A stretch of 64,000 bases of DNA. Origin: an uncultured Sphingomonadales bacterium. Lineage in GTDB: Bacteria; Pseudomonadota; Alphaproteobacteria; Sphingomonadales; Sphingomonadaceae. Each line of letters opens with the position of its first letter. Positions within the stretch are counted from its first letter, which is position 1. The notes beneath the pieces are model-generated. The model did no database searches and was not told the DNA's origin. It saw only the letters and a list, made by a program, of their open reading frames with translations. The position numbers and the translations under genes are program-made. Positions 1 through 8,134 of this stretch are shown here, piece by piece. The stretch is taken from assembly GCA_903821685.1 (NCBI GenBank), contig CAIJLW010000084.1, forward strand, positions 1 to 64,000, given 5' to 3'.

Positions 1-2
1 AA

Positions 3-494
3 GCGGGCAAGATTGACCATGGCCACCATGGCGGCAATGCCTATCGCGCGTTGCAGGACACCGTGGCGCTGAATGATGCGTTGAAAGCGGCGATGGACAC
101 TGTCGACCTGCGCGATACGCTCATCGTCGTAACATCGGACCATAGCCACGTGTTCACCATGGCGGGATATCCCGAGCGCGGTAACCCGATCCTTGGCCCT
201 GTGGTCGACCAGAAAGGCAAATCAACCTTGGCCTTTGATGGCAAGGGATACACAACCTTGGGCTATATCAATGGCCCCGGCGCGGTCACGACTATGCCAC
301 GCCCCGACCCGTTGAAAGAAGATACGCAGGCGCTGAATTACCGGCAGCAGGCGTTGATCCCCACCGGTTCCGAAACGCACAGCGGCGAAGATGTCGTCGC
401 CCGCGCCGCTGGGCCAAAGGCGCATCTGTTCAAAGGTACGATTGAGCAGAACACCATCTTCCAGATCATGCGCGCGGCCCTCGGTTTTAAATAG
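3..494 (+). CDS. Alkaline phosphatase, C-terminal part (gene begins outside the window)
   Basis: The reading frame is open from the first bases and encodes the C-terminal ~160 residues of a PhoA-type alkaline phosphatase, a metalloenzyme that hydrolyses phosphate monoesters outside the cytoplasm. Visible family motifs are the metal-binding IDHGHH segment followed by GNAYRAL, a second metal motif SDHSHVFTMAGYP, and THSGEDV close to the C-terminus. The N-terminus with the signal peptide and the catalytic serine is outside the window. No in-frame start within the window is the true start. A GC-rich hairpin follows the stop. A phosphate regulon lies 49 kb away in the same window, so phosphate control is plausible, but no promoter is visible here. 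Confidence 0.9.
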   Translation, partial: AGKIDHGHHGGNAYRALQDTVALNDALKAAMDTVDLRDTLIVVTSDHSHVFTMAGYPERGNPILGPVVDQKGKSTLAFDGKGYTTLGYINGPGAVTTMPRPDPLKEDTQALNYRQQALIPTGSETHSGEDVVARAAGPKAHLFKGTIEQNTIFQIMRAALGFK

Positions 495-527
495 GGGCGG
501 GGTTCAAATAAGGCGGGTTTTAGATAA

Positions 528-548
528 GGCGGGCTTGAAAAGCCCGCC
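528..548 (+). terminator. Hairpin after alkaline phosphatase gene
   Basis: A perfect 9-bp stem (GGCGGGCTT / AAGCCCGCC) with a 3-nt loop begins 33 bases after the phosphatase stop. There is no clear T-run after it, so termination is likely but not certain. Confidence 0.5.
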
Positions 549-596
549 ACGCTGCCCACATTTCCTGTTCGGGGGCTTCTGGACAGAGGAAAAGCC

Positions 597-917
597 ATGA
601 AACGAATAATCACAGTCGCGTTGTTGCCCCTCGCGCTGGCCGCATGCGGCGAAGGCGGGGCATTGAACGATACAGTGAAGGTCAGCGTGCGCGAGTCCAT
701 CATCGCCACCTGCACCACCGCCGCCAGCGAACAAATCCCCGAGGGCATTCAGGTCGACGTCAATCAGGTCTGTGGCTGTGCAGCCGGCAAGGTGATGGAC
801 GGCAAAAGCGTATCCGACCTTGTCGCCAATCCGCCCAGCCCATCCGAGGGTATTGCCAAATTACAGGCCTGTTTGAAAGAGCTTGGGCCCGTGACGGTCA
901 ATCCAGCCGCAGGATGA
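597..917 (+). CDS. Small hypothetical lipoprotein
   Basis: A 106-residue protein with a short lipoprotein signal ending in the lipobox LAAC (Cys about residue 17). It should therefore be a lipid-anchored envelope protein. The mature part has four further cysteines (CTTAAS, VCGC and QAC contexts), which suggests one or two disulfide bonds. The pattern resembles small periplasmic proteins of sphingomonads of unknown role. Start chosen because GAGGAAAAGCC lies just upstream of the ATG. I do not recognise a function. It is followed by a strong terminator and stands alone. Confidence 0.75.
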   Translation: MKRIITVALLPLALAACGEGGALNDTVKVSVRESIIATCTTAASEQIPEGIQVDVNQVCGCAAGKVMDGKSVSDLVANPPSPSEGIAKLQACLKELGPVTVNPAAG

Positions 918-930
918 AGCGCAAACAAAA

Positions 931-959
931 CCCCGTCCGGGGGAGGGTTCCGGACGGGG
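931..959 (+). terminator. Strong hairpin terminator
   Basis: Perfect 10-bp stem CCCCGTCCGG / CCGGACGGGG with a 9-nt loop, 13 bases after the lipoprotein stop. It is preceded by an A-rich stretch and followed by CAGTTT, so it could also end the minus-strand fasciclin transcript arriving from the right. Confidence 0.75.
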
Positions 960-1033
960 TCAGTTTAGCCCTCAGTCGCCTGCTAGGGGGAAATTGAGGA
1001 CGTTCATTCAAATCGCCGAAGCGACCCGAAAGC

Positions 1034-1627
1034 TTATGGCATTAAGACGGTATCGACGACGTGGACCGTACCGTTCGACGCAACCACGTCGGCTTCGGTT
1101 ACGGTTGACTTCCCGCCCTTAGCATCGGTCAGGACAATCTTGTCACCAGCCATGCTGGCTTTAAGGTTGCCGCCATTCAACGTCTTGATGGTTGCAGTGC
1201 CCTTGCCGTCTACGATCATCTTGGCAAGATCACCCGACTTCACATTGCCAGCGACGACGTGATATGTCAGCAAAACGCCCTTGCTTGCCGGCTGTAACAA
1301 GCCATCAAGCGTTGCCTTATCCACCTTCGCAAATGCGTCGTTTGACGGCGCAAAAACGGTGAATGGACCAGTACCCGACAATGTTTCGCCAAGGCCAGCT
1401 GCGGTTACTGCGGTGACAAGTGTCGATAACTGCGGGTTTCCTTGCGCCAATTCTACGATGGTCTTGTTGCCCACTGGTTCGCTGGCAACCAGAGTGTCCG
1501 TTGCCATTGCATCGTTTTGGACAACTTCGATATCCGTTGCTGCTGGCGCTTTTTCGCTGCCGCTGCAGGCCACTAAGGCAAGCGCGGACAGACCGGCTGC
1601 CCAGGTAAGTGTTAATTTCTGCATCAT
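1034..1627 (-). CDS. Fasciclin (FAS1) domain lipoprotein
   Basis: A 197-residue secreted protein: lipoprotein signal with lipobox LVAC at about residues 18-21, an acidic Ala/Thr-rich linker, then a single FAS1 domain from about residue 55 to the end. The FAS1 signature FTVFAPSNDAF and the C-terminal VHVVDTVLMP segment are clear. FAS1 domains act in adhesion and surface protein interactions; in bacteria most single-domain members have no assigned partner. It is divergent from prmC, with about 110 bases of shared upstream DNA. Function beyond the fold is inference. Confidence 0.9.
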   Translation of the reverse strand: MMQKLTLTWAAGLSALALVACSGSEKAPAATDIEVVQNDAMATDTLVASEPVGNKTIVELAQGNPQLSTLVTAVTAAGLGETLSGTGPFTVFAPSNDAFAKVDKATLDGLLQPASKGVLLTYHVVAGNVKSGDLAKMIVDGKGTATIKTLNGGNLKASMAGDKIVLTDAKGGKSTVTEADVVASNGTVHVVDTVLMP

Positions 1628-1740
1628 CTAAATCCTTCCGTGTGATCCCCTCAACGCAAAAGAACGCGCGACGAAGGCGAAAGGGTGCATGGCAAGAAAA
1701 TATATAATTGGGATTTCTGTCCGGGTCGATATACGAGCGC

Positions 1741-2592
1741 ATGATGACTGGCCTTGCCCCTGTCCTGCGCACTGCGACAACTGCCCTTGGTAGCATTAGC
1801 CCAACGCCGCGCCTTGATGCGGAGCTTTTGTTGGCCCACGCGCTTGGTATCGATCGGTCAGCGATGCTGCTGCGACAGCATGATCTTTGTGTACCGGACA
1901 GTTTCGGCGCGCTTCTCGCCCGGCGGGCTGCGGATGAACCAATAGCCTATATTACTGGCACGCAAGCGTTCTGGGACCTTGAATTGCACGTCACGCCCGA
2001 TGTCCTTATTCCCCGCGCGGACAGCGAAACCTTGCTTGAGGCGGCAATAGACTGGTTTACGCCTAATCAAGCGCCGTCACGCATCGCAGACCTTGGAACA
2101 GGTTCCGGCGCGTTGTTGCTGGCGGCGCTGTCAATATTTCCAAATGCGCAAGGCTATGGCATGGACGCCAGCCAAGCGGCACTTGCCGTAGCGCGCGATA
2201 ATGCCGAACGCTTGGGCTTTGCCGACCGCGCGGAGCTTGCGCACCGCGATTGGACAAAGACAGGTTGGCAGGTTGGATTAGGTGTGTTTGACCTCATCCT
2301 GTGCAATCCACCGTATATTGAAGACGGCGAACAGCTTGCCCCAATGGTGTCTGCGCATGAACCGCATCATGCCCTGTTTGCGGGCGCAGACGGACTGGAT
2401 GATTACCGACTTTTGATCCCGCGATTGGGCGCGTTACTTGACCCGCGTGGGGTCGCGTTCTTTGAAATTGGCTATAATCAGGCAGAATCAGTTCAACGAC
2501 TTGCCTCAGACGCCGGTTTTCTAACAGAACTGCGCCATGATCTTGCGGGCAATTCGCGCGTCATTCGCTTTTCGCTTGGAATCAAAGAATAG
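1741..2592 (+). CDS. prmC: Peptide chain release factor N5-glutamine methyltransferase
   Basis: PrmC (HemK) methylates the glutamine of the GGQ motif in release factors RF1/RF2, using S-adenosylmethionine. The 283-residue product has the helical N-terminal domain, the SAM motif DLGTGSG at residues 117-123 and the family-defining NPPY at 189-192. Two ATGs (1741 and 1744) are possible starts; in-frame sequence further upstream reads through the promoter region and is not conserved-looking. In many alphaproteobacteria the order is prfA-prmC-DUF4167; here DUF4167 follows but prfA is not adjacent, the gene to the left being the divergent fasciclin gene. Confidence 0.95.
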   Translation: MMTGLAPVLRTATTALGSISPTPRLDAELLLAHALGIDRSAMLLRQHDLCVPDSFGALLARRAADEPIAYITGTQAFWDLELHVTPDVLIPRADSETLLEAAIDWFTPNQAPSRIADLGTGSGALLLAALSIFPNAQGYGMDASQAALAVARDNAERLGFADRAELAHRDWTKTGWQVGLGVFDLILCNPPYIEDGEQLAPMVSAHEPHHALFAGADGLDDYRLLIPRLGALLDPRGVAFFEIGYNQAESVQRLASDAGFLTELRHDLAGNSRVIRFSLGIKE

Positions 2593-2772
2593 TACGACTA
2601 GGACGTAATGGCATCGCAGCAAAAACTCCGGCTTAACGGTCTTTTAGCGCGAAGCCGCCCCCCGCGCAGATGGACAAATTGACAGGGTCAATGCTGGCCC
2701 TAGCGCAACTCAAACCGGGTTCAGGGGTTCCATGTAACATTAAGTGCCAAAACAGAGGACGGGTCAGCCCTG

Positions 2773-3516
2773 ATGAATACCAACAACAGGCAGCAGCAGA
2801 ATAACAACAATCGTCGCCGCGGTCGCAATAACAACAGCAACAACAACCGGCAACAGAACAACAACCGCAGCGGTTTTGACTATCAAAATCTGATTGATAA
2901 TCGTGCGCGCGGAAACGCAGCGCAGATGCTCGAAAAATACAAGAAACTGGCACAAGACGCGCAGTTTAATGGCGACCGCGTCAATGCCGAATATCACCTG
3001 CAATTTGCCGACCACTATTTCCGTGTGCTCGCAGATTTCCGCAGCCGCCAGGAAGCACGTCAGGAGCAGCAAGGCGAACGCCGGCCACGTGACGACGCGC
3101 GCGATGACAACCGCGACGATTGGCAGAATGACGATCGTTCGCCCAATTATGATCGCTCGCCAAATTATGACGATCATCCATCGTCAGGAAACGCAGAAGC
3201 CGCATCCGATGAGGACTCAAGCGACAGCGACCAACGGGACCAACGGGAAACGCGCGCAGGTCGCCCGGAACGCAGCGAACGTCCTGAGCGCAGCGAACGC
3301 CCCGCAAATAGCCGGAGCGCAAATCGTGGCCCACGCCGTCATCACAGCGAAGACCATGATGACGCCCCTGCCGGCCTCGACCTTGCAGTCTTGCCGCCTT
3401 CGATTGCAATATCGTCAAGCGAGGATGACAGCGCGGGTGAAAAGCCAGCCCGCAAGCCGCGTGTGCGCCGGGCAAAAGCAACTGGTGATGAAGAGGTTTC
3501 AGCCGCAGCAGAATGA
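2773..3516 (+). CDS. DUF4167 domain protein, Asn/Gln-rich N-terminus
   Basis: A 247-residue protein with an N-terminal ~35-residue run of Asn, Gln and Arg, then the compact DUF4167 domain (about 37-95: DYQNLIDNRARGNAAQMLEKY followed by the AEYHLQFADHYFRVL helix). A long disordered tail rich in Arg, Asp, Ser and Glu follows, with tandem NYDRSPNYD and RPERSERPERSER repeats. The basic N-terminus and helical core suggest nucleic-acid or ribosome association, but that is inference and no function is established for the family. It is downstream of prmC, a conserved pairing, although 180 bases of non-coding sequence separate them here. Confidence 0.9.
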   Translation: MNTNNRQQQNNNNRRRGRNNNSNNNRQQNNNRSGFDYQNLIDNRARGNAAQMLEKYKKLAQDAQFNGDRVNAEYHLQFADHYFRVLADFRSRQEARQEQQGERRPRDDARDDNRDDWQNDDRSPNYDRSPNYDDHPSSGNAEAASDEDSSDSDQRDQRETRAGRPERSERPERSERPANSRSANRGPRRHHSEDHDDAPAGLDLAVLPPSIAISSSEDDSAGEKPARKPRVRRAKATGDEEVSAAAE

Positions 3517-3523
3517 TTTTGTG

Positions 3524-3545
3524 GAGGCTCCCGCGAGGGCGCCTC
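3524..3545 (+). terminator. Possible terminator after DUF4167 gene
   Basis: GAGGC / GCCTC outer stem with an inner CCC/GGG pairing, 7 bases after the stop. There is no T-run, so this is weak. Confidence 0.35.
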
Positions 3546-3602
3546 AACTATAATCTGGCGGCTAATAAAGGCGAGCAGATAGCTTGAGGAACACCGTTGC
3601 GG

Positions 3603-3758
3603 TCAGCCCTCAGGCAATGTCCGTGGCTTATGCTCATCGTCAAGTGCGACGAAGGTGAACATACCTTCTGTGACTTTCACCCCTTGCTGGCTACGCGCAC
3701 GCGTTGCAATCACCTCGACCCGAACCCCCATTGAGGTGCGCCCGGGCCACTTGGAAGA
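3603..3758 (-). pseudogene. 5'-truncated acyl-CoA thioesterase (YciA-type hotdog) remnant
   Basis: The last ~51 codons read WPGRTSMGVRVEV, then GVKVTEGMFTFVALDDEHKP and a stop. This matches the C-terminal half of YciA-like acyl-CoA thioesterases (GRTSM..V.VEV ... KVTEG.FTFVALD..G.PR). The N-terminal ~80 residues, including the catalytic Asn/Asp helix region, are absent. Immediately upstream is unrelated sequence and then the stop of the intact small membrane-protein gene at 3775. The remaining frame is undamaged, pointing to a fairly recent deletion rather than slow decay. An apparent longer frame to 3971 exists only because it overlaps the neighbouring gene in another frame. Confidence 0.75.
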
Positions 3759-3774
3759 TTTTGAATACTTTCGG

Positions 3775-4068
3775 TTAACGGTCTGCTTCGTCCGCAAATG
3801 GGTCGTCAATAGCCTCATCATGCCCTGAGCCGCTCGATAAAAATACGAGCCCCATAAGTGCAGCCGTGAGCATGATGGCGCCAAAAATCGCGCCTGCGGT
3901 CGCAATGAAAAAGTGGATGGAAACCATACCGTTCTGCCACCAGAAGGTACCCAACGCCGCGACAGTAACAATCAATGTCACGCCGAACATCCAACGCATG
4001 AGGCGCCAATATCTCTGCCAAGCAAAGCTAGCATATAGGGGATCATCGAGGCGGGAGGGACGAGTCAT
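3775..4068 (-). CDS. Small two-helix membrane protein
   Basis: A 97-residue protein with a charged N-terminus (MTRPSRLDDPLYASFAW), two hydrophobic segments at about residues 27-47 and 53-76, and an acidic C-terminal tail (GHDEAIDDPFADEADR). Start chosen at the ATG at 4068, where the conserved-looking N-terminus begins; upstream codons run into the region before the divergent CBS gene. I do not recognise a named family; the layout suits an inner-membrane protein with both ends in the cytoplasm. It would have been co-transcribed with the thioesterase whose remnant follows it. Confidence 0.75.
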   Translation of the reverse strand: MTRPSRLDDPLYASFAWQRYWRLMRWMFGVTLIVTVAALGTFWWQNGMVSIHFFIATAGAIFGAIMLTAALMGLVFLSSGSGHDEAIDDPFADEADR

Positions 4069-4131
4069 GACTTGATAAGACCGCCTTATGCTATAAGTTC
4101 CATAAGGGGCAAGAACATAGGGAGAGAGTCG

Positions 4132-4560
4132 ATGACGATTTCTGCAATACTGGCCAATCACCGTCCGGACGTGCTTACGGCATCGCCGGATGAAAGCGTG
4201 GGAGATCTCGTGGTTCGTTTGGCGGAGAACCGGATCGGCGCGCTTCCTGTAATAGACGGCAAGTCCGTTATCGGCATTTTCTCCGAGCGCGACATTGTCT
4301 ACGGGGTCGCCAAGCACGGCGCATCCTTCCTAACCAAGACGGTTGCGGATACAATGACCGCACCTGCCATATCCGTTACGCCTGATACGGCAATACTGTA
4401 CGCGTTATCACTCATGACCAAACGCCGCATCCGCCACTTGCCAGTTATCAAAGACGGTGCCCTTGTTGGCTTTGTATCCATCGGTGACTTAGTAAAGCAC
4501 CGGATCGAAAAAATTGAAGCCGAAGCAGCGGCGATGCGCGATTATATAAACATGGCATGA
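4132..4560 (+). CDS. CBS-pair domain protein
   Basis: A 142-residue protein made almost entirely of two CBS motifs (about residues 9-62 and 75-130), with the typical phrases ENRIGALPVID..SVIGIFSERDIV and KRRIRHLPVIKDGALVGFVSIGDLV. CBS pairs bind adenosine nucleotides and act as energy or ligand sensors; stand-alone versions have few known partners. The short C-terminal helix (RIEKIEAEAAAMRDYI) is usual for this alphaproteobacterial type. The start at 4132 is supported by GGGAGAGAG seven bases upstream. Function beyond nucleotide sensing is not assigned. Confidence 0.9.
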   Translation: MTISAILANHRPDVLTASPDESVGDLVVRLAENRIGALPVIDGKSVIGIFSERDIVYGVAKHGASFLTKTVADTMTAPAISVTPDTAILYALSLMTKRRIRHLPVIKDGALVGFVSIGDLVKHRIEKIEAEAAAMRDYINMA

Positions 4561-4587
4561 ACTGGGCGTTACCAACGCCATTGACGA

Positions 4588-5325
4588 CTAACCAGGTTGT
4601 AAGGGCGTAGCGGCGCCAGCAGGCAACGCCGTCACCGGCGGGGCCATAATGTTATCAGACGGCGCATATACCGGCTTGGGCGCATATTTCATGTTCCAGT
4701 CCGCCAAGTCGCCTTGGTACTTCACATAGGCATCATGAAAATTCACAAAGAGAGTATCGATGTCGATGAGGCCGCCAATGGCATATTCGGCCAAGGCTTC
4801 CTTCGGCACCTGATTAGCCTCCGTCAGCTTGCGCAGTGACATGTCGCAATATTGAGCCCGTACTGGCGGCAGAGCGAAGTAATTGTACAAATCGGTCAAT
4901 TTCGTGTCGCGAATGCGCAAGCCGTTTTGCTTGGGGTAGCGCTTCACATATTCGCGATCGACTGCCTTGCTGGTCTTTGACAACAGCACCTTATGGATAA
5001 CGATGAACTTGTTATATTCCTTCGCAATTTGACCCCAAACTGGCCCTTGGCAATTAAGTGCAGCAACATTCAGGGCCGACCGGAAATGCCAGATCTGTTC
5101 GTCACGACTAAGACCGCGATTGGGCGTAACGCGAACGCCATCCAAACCGATTGGCGGAATAGTCATTGATACAGCAGCACCACCGGGCGGCACAGGCATC
5201 GCAGGCGAAGCGGGAGACAAAGGTAGAGGAATAGGCAGTGGCACCACCTTAACTGGTGCAGGCGCGCAAGCAGCGGCTGCACCAACGAGGATGACGGCTG
5301 CTAGATTTTTAACGCCCCAGCGCAT
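4588..5325 (-). CDS. Hypothetical lipoprotein with Pro-rich linker
   Basis: A 245-residue protein with a lipoprotein signal (lipobox AAAC, Cys at about residue 20), then a Pro/Val/Ala-rich stretch to about residue 58. A folded domain containing LSRDEQIWHFRSALNVAALNC and a second Cys (AQYCD) follows, then a Pro/Ala-rich tail. The two cysteines spaced across the domain suggest a disulfide in the periplasm. The family is common among sphingomonads as far as I recall, but I cannot give it a function. It is convergent with the CBS gene. Confidence 0.7.
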   Translation of the reverse strand: MRWGVKNLAAVILVGAAAACAPAPVKVVPLPIPLPLSPASPAMPVPPGGAAVSMTIPPIGLDGVRVTPNRGLSRDEQIWHFRSALNVAALNCQGPVWGQIAKEYNKFIVIHKVLLSKTSKAVDREYVKRYPKQNGLRIRDTKLTDLYNYFALPPVRAQYCDMSLRKLTEANQVPKEALAEYAIGGLIDIDTLFVNFHDAYVKYQGDLADWNMKYAPKPVYAPSDNIMAPPVTALPAGAATPLQPG

Positions 5326-5408
5326 TATTTAGTCTCCGGTTTGGTGAAGCTGATTCCAACAAGATTTTACACGGAAAGAAAAGCCCTGTTCGACAAGATC
5401 CCAAAGAA

Positions 5409-5438
5409 AATGGCCCAGTGGTCTCCCACTGGGCCATT
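5409..5438 (-). terminator. Bidirectional terminator after the Bax-inhibitor gene
   Basis: Perfect 13-bp stem AATGGCCCAGTGG / CCACTGGGCCATT with a 4-base loop. Reading the minus strand, a TTTTCTTTG tract follows the stem; reading plus, GTTTTTTG follows. It lies just after the minus-strand gene ending at 5468. Confidence 0.85.
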
Positions 5439-5467
5439 GTTTTTTGTCCAAGCTTAACCGCTGATGA

Positions 5468-6211
5468 TTATTCGCGGTTACCAAGGAAGCTAAGCAAAAA
5501 CTGGAACATGTTGATGAAGTCGAGATACAGCGTTAGCGCGGCCATGACCGCTGCTTTACCAATCATTTCTGGACCTTGCAGGTAGAAATACTCGCTCTTG
5601 ATACGCTGTGTATCGTAAGCCGTCAGACCTGCAAAGATGAGCACACCCGCAGCACTGATCACCCAATGAAGCGTATCAGAACCAAGGAAGATGTTTACGA
5701 TAGATGCCACGATCAAGCCGACCATACCCATCACGAGGAAGCTTCCCCAACCGCTGATGTCCTTCTTTGTGGTGTAAGCCCAAAGGCTAAGCCCAGCAAA
5801 AGCCGCGGAGGTGGCAAAGAATGTCTGTGCAATGGATTCGCCTGTGAACATCATGAAGATGCGCGCCATCGAAAGGCCCATCAGGACTGCAAAACCCCAG
5901 AACATTGCCTGAAGCGTTGACGCCGAGAATTTGCCCTGGCCAAAACTCATCGCCAGTACAACCACCAGTGGCGACAAGATAATCACCCAGCTCATCATGC
6001 TTGGGTTAGTCATTAGGTTTTGCGCCAACTCGGTTTGCGCAAACAGCATCGCGACGACGCCGGTGAGCAGTACGCCCGACGCCATATAATTATAAACCTT
6101 GAGCATGTGCGAACGCAGACCGGCGTCAAAAGCGACGTCACCGGCGCGTGAGCCGACACCTGCAAGACTTGACTGGGCCCCGGTTACCCGTGGATCGGAC
6201 CACTGTGCCAT
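5468..6211 (-). CDS. Bax inhibitor-1 / YccA family membrane protein
   Basis: A 247-residue protein with a ~30-residue soluble N-terminus and seven hydrophobic segments, matching the BI-1 (TMBIM/YccA) family. The tail region with AYDTQRIKSEY, the acidic pore motif region of this family, and the LYLDFINMFQFLLSFLGNRE ending are typical. Bacterial members are pH-sensitive calcium leak channels (BsYetJ) or modulators of FtsH (YccA); which applies here is not shown. Monocistronic, with its own strong terminator. Confidence 0.93.
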   Translation of the reverse strand: MAQWSDPRVTGAQSSLAGVGSRAGDVAFDAGLRSHMLKVYNYMASGVLLTGVVAMLFAQTELAQNLMTNPSMMSWVIILSPLVVVLAMSFGQGKFSASTLQAMFWGFAVLMGLSMARIFMMFTGESIAQTFFATSAAFAGLSLWAYTTKKDISGWGSFLVMGMVGLIVASIVNIFLGSDTLHWVISAAGVLIFAGLTAYDTQRIKSEYFYLQGPEMIGKAAVMAALTLYLDFINMFQFLLSFLGNRE

Positions 6212-6424
6212 GACTTATTTCTCCTCAAACCACGGCACTATAGCCGCATGAACATGATATTGGAGGAAATCGTCCTAATTTCAAGTAAAACACGATATAC
6301 AAAAAATGAATTTTTTTAAACCAATCCAGCCACCGCAAGTTGAATTGTAATTCATGTTGCGCCCATTGCCCGTTGTGCTAGCCCTGCCGTAACAAGTCGA
6401 CAACGGCGCATGAGGGAGAGGCCA

Positions 6425-8044
6425 GTGAGCGGGACGATCGAAGGCGAACGGAACAAGGCGGTTCCCCTAGAGCGCGACGCACCTTCCCCAGAAGCCAGCA
6501 GCTATAGCTGGTATGTACTGATGGTGCTGGTTGTAGTCTACATTCTAAATTTCATCGACCGGCAAATTCTAAGTATTTTGGCTGTTGATATTAAGGCTGA
6601 CCTTGGCCTGACAGACGCCGACATGGGGTTTTTGGGAGGTGCTGCCTTTGCGGTTTTTTACGCCTTATTCGGCATTCCGCTTGGGCGGCTCGCAGATAAC
6701 TGGAGCCGCGTGAAGCTGCTTTCGATTGGCCTTGCCTTATGGTCAATTATGACCGCCCTATCTGGCTTTACGCGCAACCAAGCTGAGTTGACCATGGCGC
6801 GCATGGGCGTAGGCGTTGGGGAAGCAACCGCAAGTCCGACGGCATATTCGCTGATTTCTGATTATTTCCCGAAAAGGCAGCGCGCAACCGCGCTCGCGAT
6901 TTACTCGTCGGGACTATACATTGGCGGAGGTGTTTCACTTTTTCTTGGCGCACTCATTGTCCAGAGTTGGAACGCTGCTTACCCGCAAGGTGGCCCGCTT
7001 GGACTATCTGGTTGGCATGCGGCGTTCGTCGCAGTTGGTATTCCGGGCGTGCTGGTCGGCTTATGGGTCGCTTCATTGCGTGAACCCGTGCGCGGCGCGA
7101 TGGATGGCCTTGTTACCCCAGCGCATCCCACCCCATTCAGAACATTCGCGCAAGACCTTTCGATGATCGTGCCGCCGTTCACCCTTTGGGGTGCCTATCA
7201 GCGCGGTCCTGCAGCACTTGTCATCAACCTTGCAACCGGAGGTGCGATTGCTGCTTTTGCTTATATGATGATCCAACTCACAGGCAATTTCCCGCAATGG
7301 TCGGCTGTTGGCTTCGGCTTCTACGCTGTGTTCTCATGGGCATCATCGCTGCGCGCAAAAGACCCAGCGACCTTCCGTTTGATTTGGGGCACGCCAGCAT
7401 TCATCTGCACCACCATTGGTTATGGCCTGGTGGCTTTGGCTGCCTACGCACTTACCTTTTGGTCAGCACCTTATGCGGAAACGGTTTTGGGCCTACCCAA
7501 GAAAGAATTGGCCTTCATCCTTGGCGCAAATGGAGCCCTCAGCGGATTTTTGGGAGTTATCATAGGCGGACGGGTCGCAGATGCGTTGCGTACGAAGAAT
7601 CCAGCGGGTCGCATCCTCGTCGTCATCATGGGGGTCGTGGGCCCCATCATTCCCATCGGCATTGGGTATACCACCGATAACGTGATCTTATTTTATGCAA
7701 TGAACTTCGTCGCCGTCATGCTCGGTGCGACGGCACTTGGCGCAGCAGCAGCCACCACGCAGGACCTGGTGTTGCCACGGATGCGCGGCACGGCGACCGC
7801 GGCGTTCTTCTTGGGTACAACGCTCGTTGGCTTGTCCTTTGGGCCTTATATTGTCGGCCAGATTTCCGATCTCGCTGGAACAATGGTCGATGGAAAGCTG
7901 GTGGGTGACTTGCGCGTCGGCATTTTGTCGCTGATCGCGGTCACGCCTGTCGCCTTGGCTTTGCTAATCGCCGCATATCGGACGGTGCCCACCGCGGAAC
8001 GGACAATAGTTGCGCGTGCCCGTGACGCAGGAGAGCTGGTTTAA
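6425..8044 (+). CDS. MFS transporter (spinster-like)
   Basis: A 539-residue major-facilitator carrier with 12 or more hydrophobic helices and the signature after TM2, IPLGRLADNWSRVKLL. The first helix contains NFIDRQILSIL, typical of the spinster-like family common in sphingomonads near catabolic genes. A long central insert between TM6 and TM7 carries extra hydrophobic stretches. The GTG at 6425 is preferred over the ATG at 6410 because GGGAGAGG lies at the correct distance. It is followed by an acyl-CoA dehydrogenase gene, so an organic-acid or lipid substrate is possible, but the substrate is unknown. Confidence 0.88.
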   Translation: MSGTIEGERNKAVPLERDAPSPEASSYSWYVLMVLVVVYILNFIDRQILSILAVDIKADLGLTDADMGFLGGAAFAVFYALFGIPLGRLADNWSRVKLLSIGLALWSIMTALSGFTRNQAELTMARMGVGVGEATASPTAYSLISDYFPKRQRATALAIYSSGLYIGGGVSLFLGALIVQSWNAAYPQGGPLGLSGWHAAFVAVGIPGVLVGLWVASLREPVRGAMDGLVTPAHPTPFRTFAQDLSMIVPPFTLWGAYQRGPAALVINLATGGAIAAFAYMMIQLTGNFPQWSAVGFGFYAVFSWASSLRAKDPATFRLIWGTPAFICTTIGYGLVALAAYALTFWSAPYAETVLGLPKKELAFILGANGALSGFLGVIIGGRVADALRTKNPAGRILVVIMGVVGPIIPIGIGYTTDNVILFYAMNFVAVMLGATALGAAAATTQDLVLPRMRGTATAAFFLGTTLVGLSFGPYIVGQISDLAGTMVDGKLVGDLRVGILSLIAVTPVALALLIAAYRTVPTAERTIVARARDAGELV

Positions 8045-8063
8045 TCAAACGATTAAATTCGGC

Positions 8064-8079
8064 TTGACGCCCACGTCAA
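8064..8079. promoter_or_regulatory. Perfect 6-4-6 palindrome, probable regulator site before acyl-CoA dehydrogenase
   Basis: TTGACG-CCCA-CGTCAA lies 56 bases before the acyl-CoA dehydrogenase start. Sites of the form TTGACG...CGTCAA are used by MerR/TetR-type regulators of branched-chain and fatty acid breakdown (LiuR/PsrA-like) in proteobacteria. Assignment to such a regulator is inference. Confidence 0.5.
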
Positions 8080-8134
8080 CTTACTGCCATTGAAGTATGC
8101 ATAACCGCAGGCCCATTTTGCAGGGGATTTTCAC

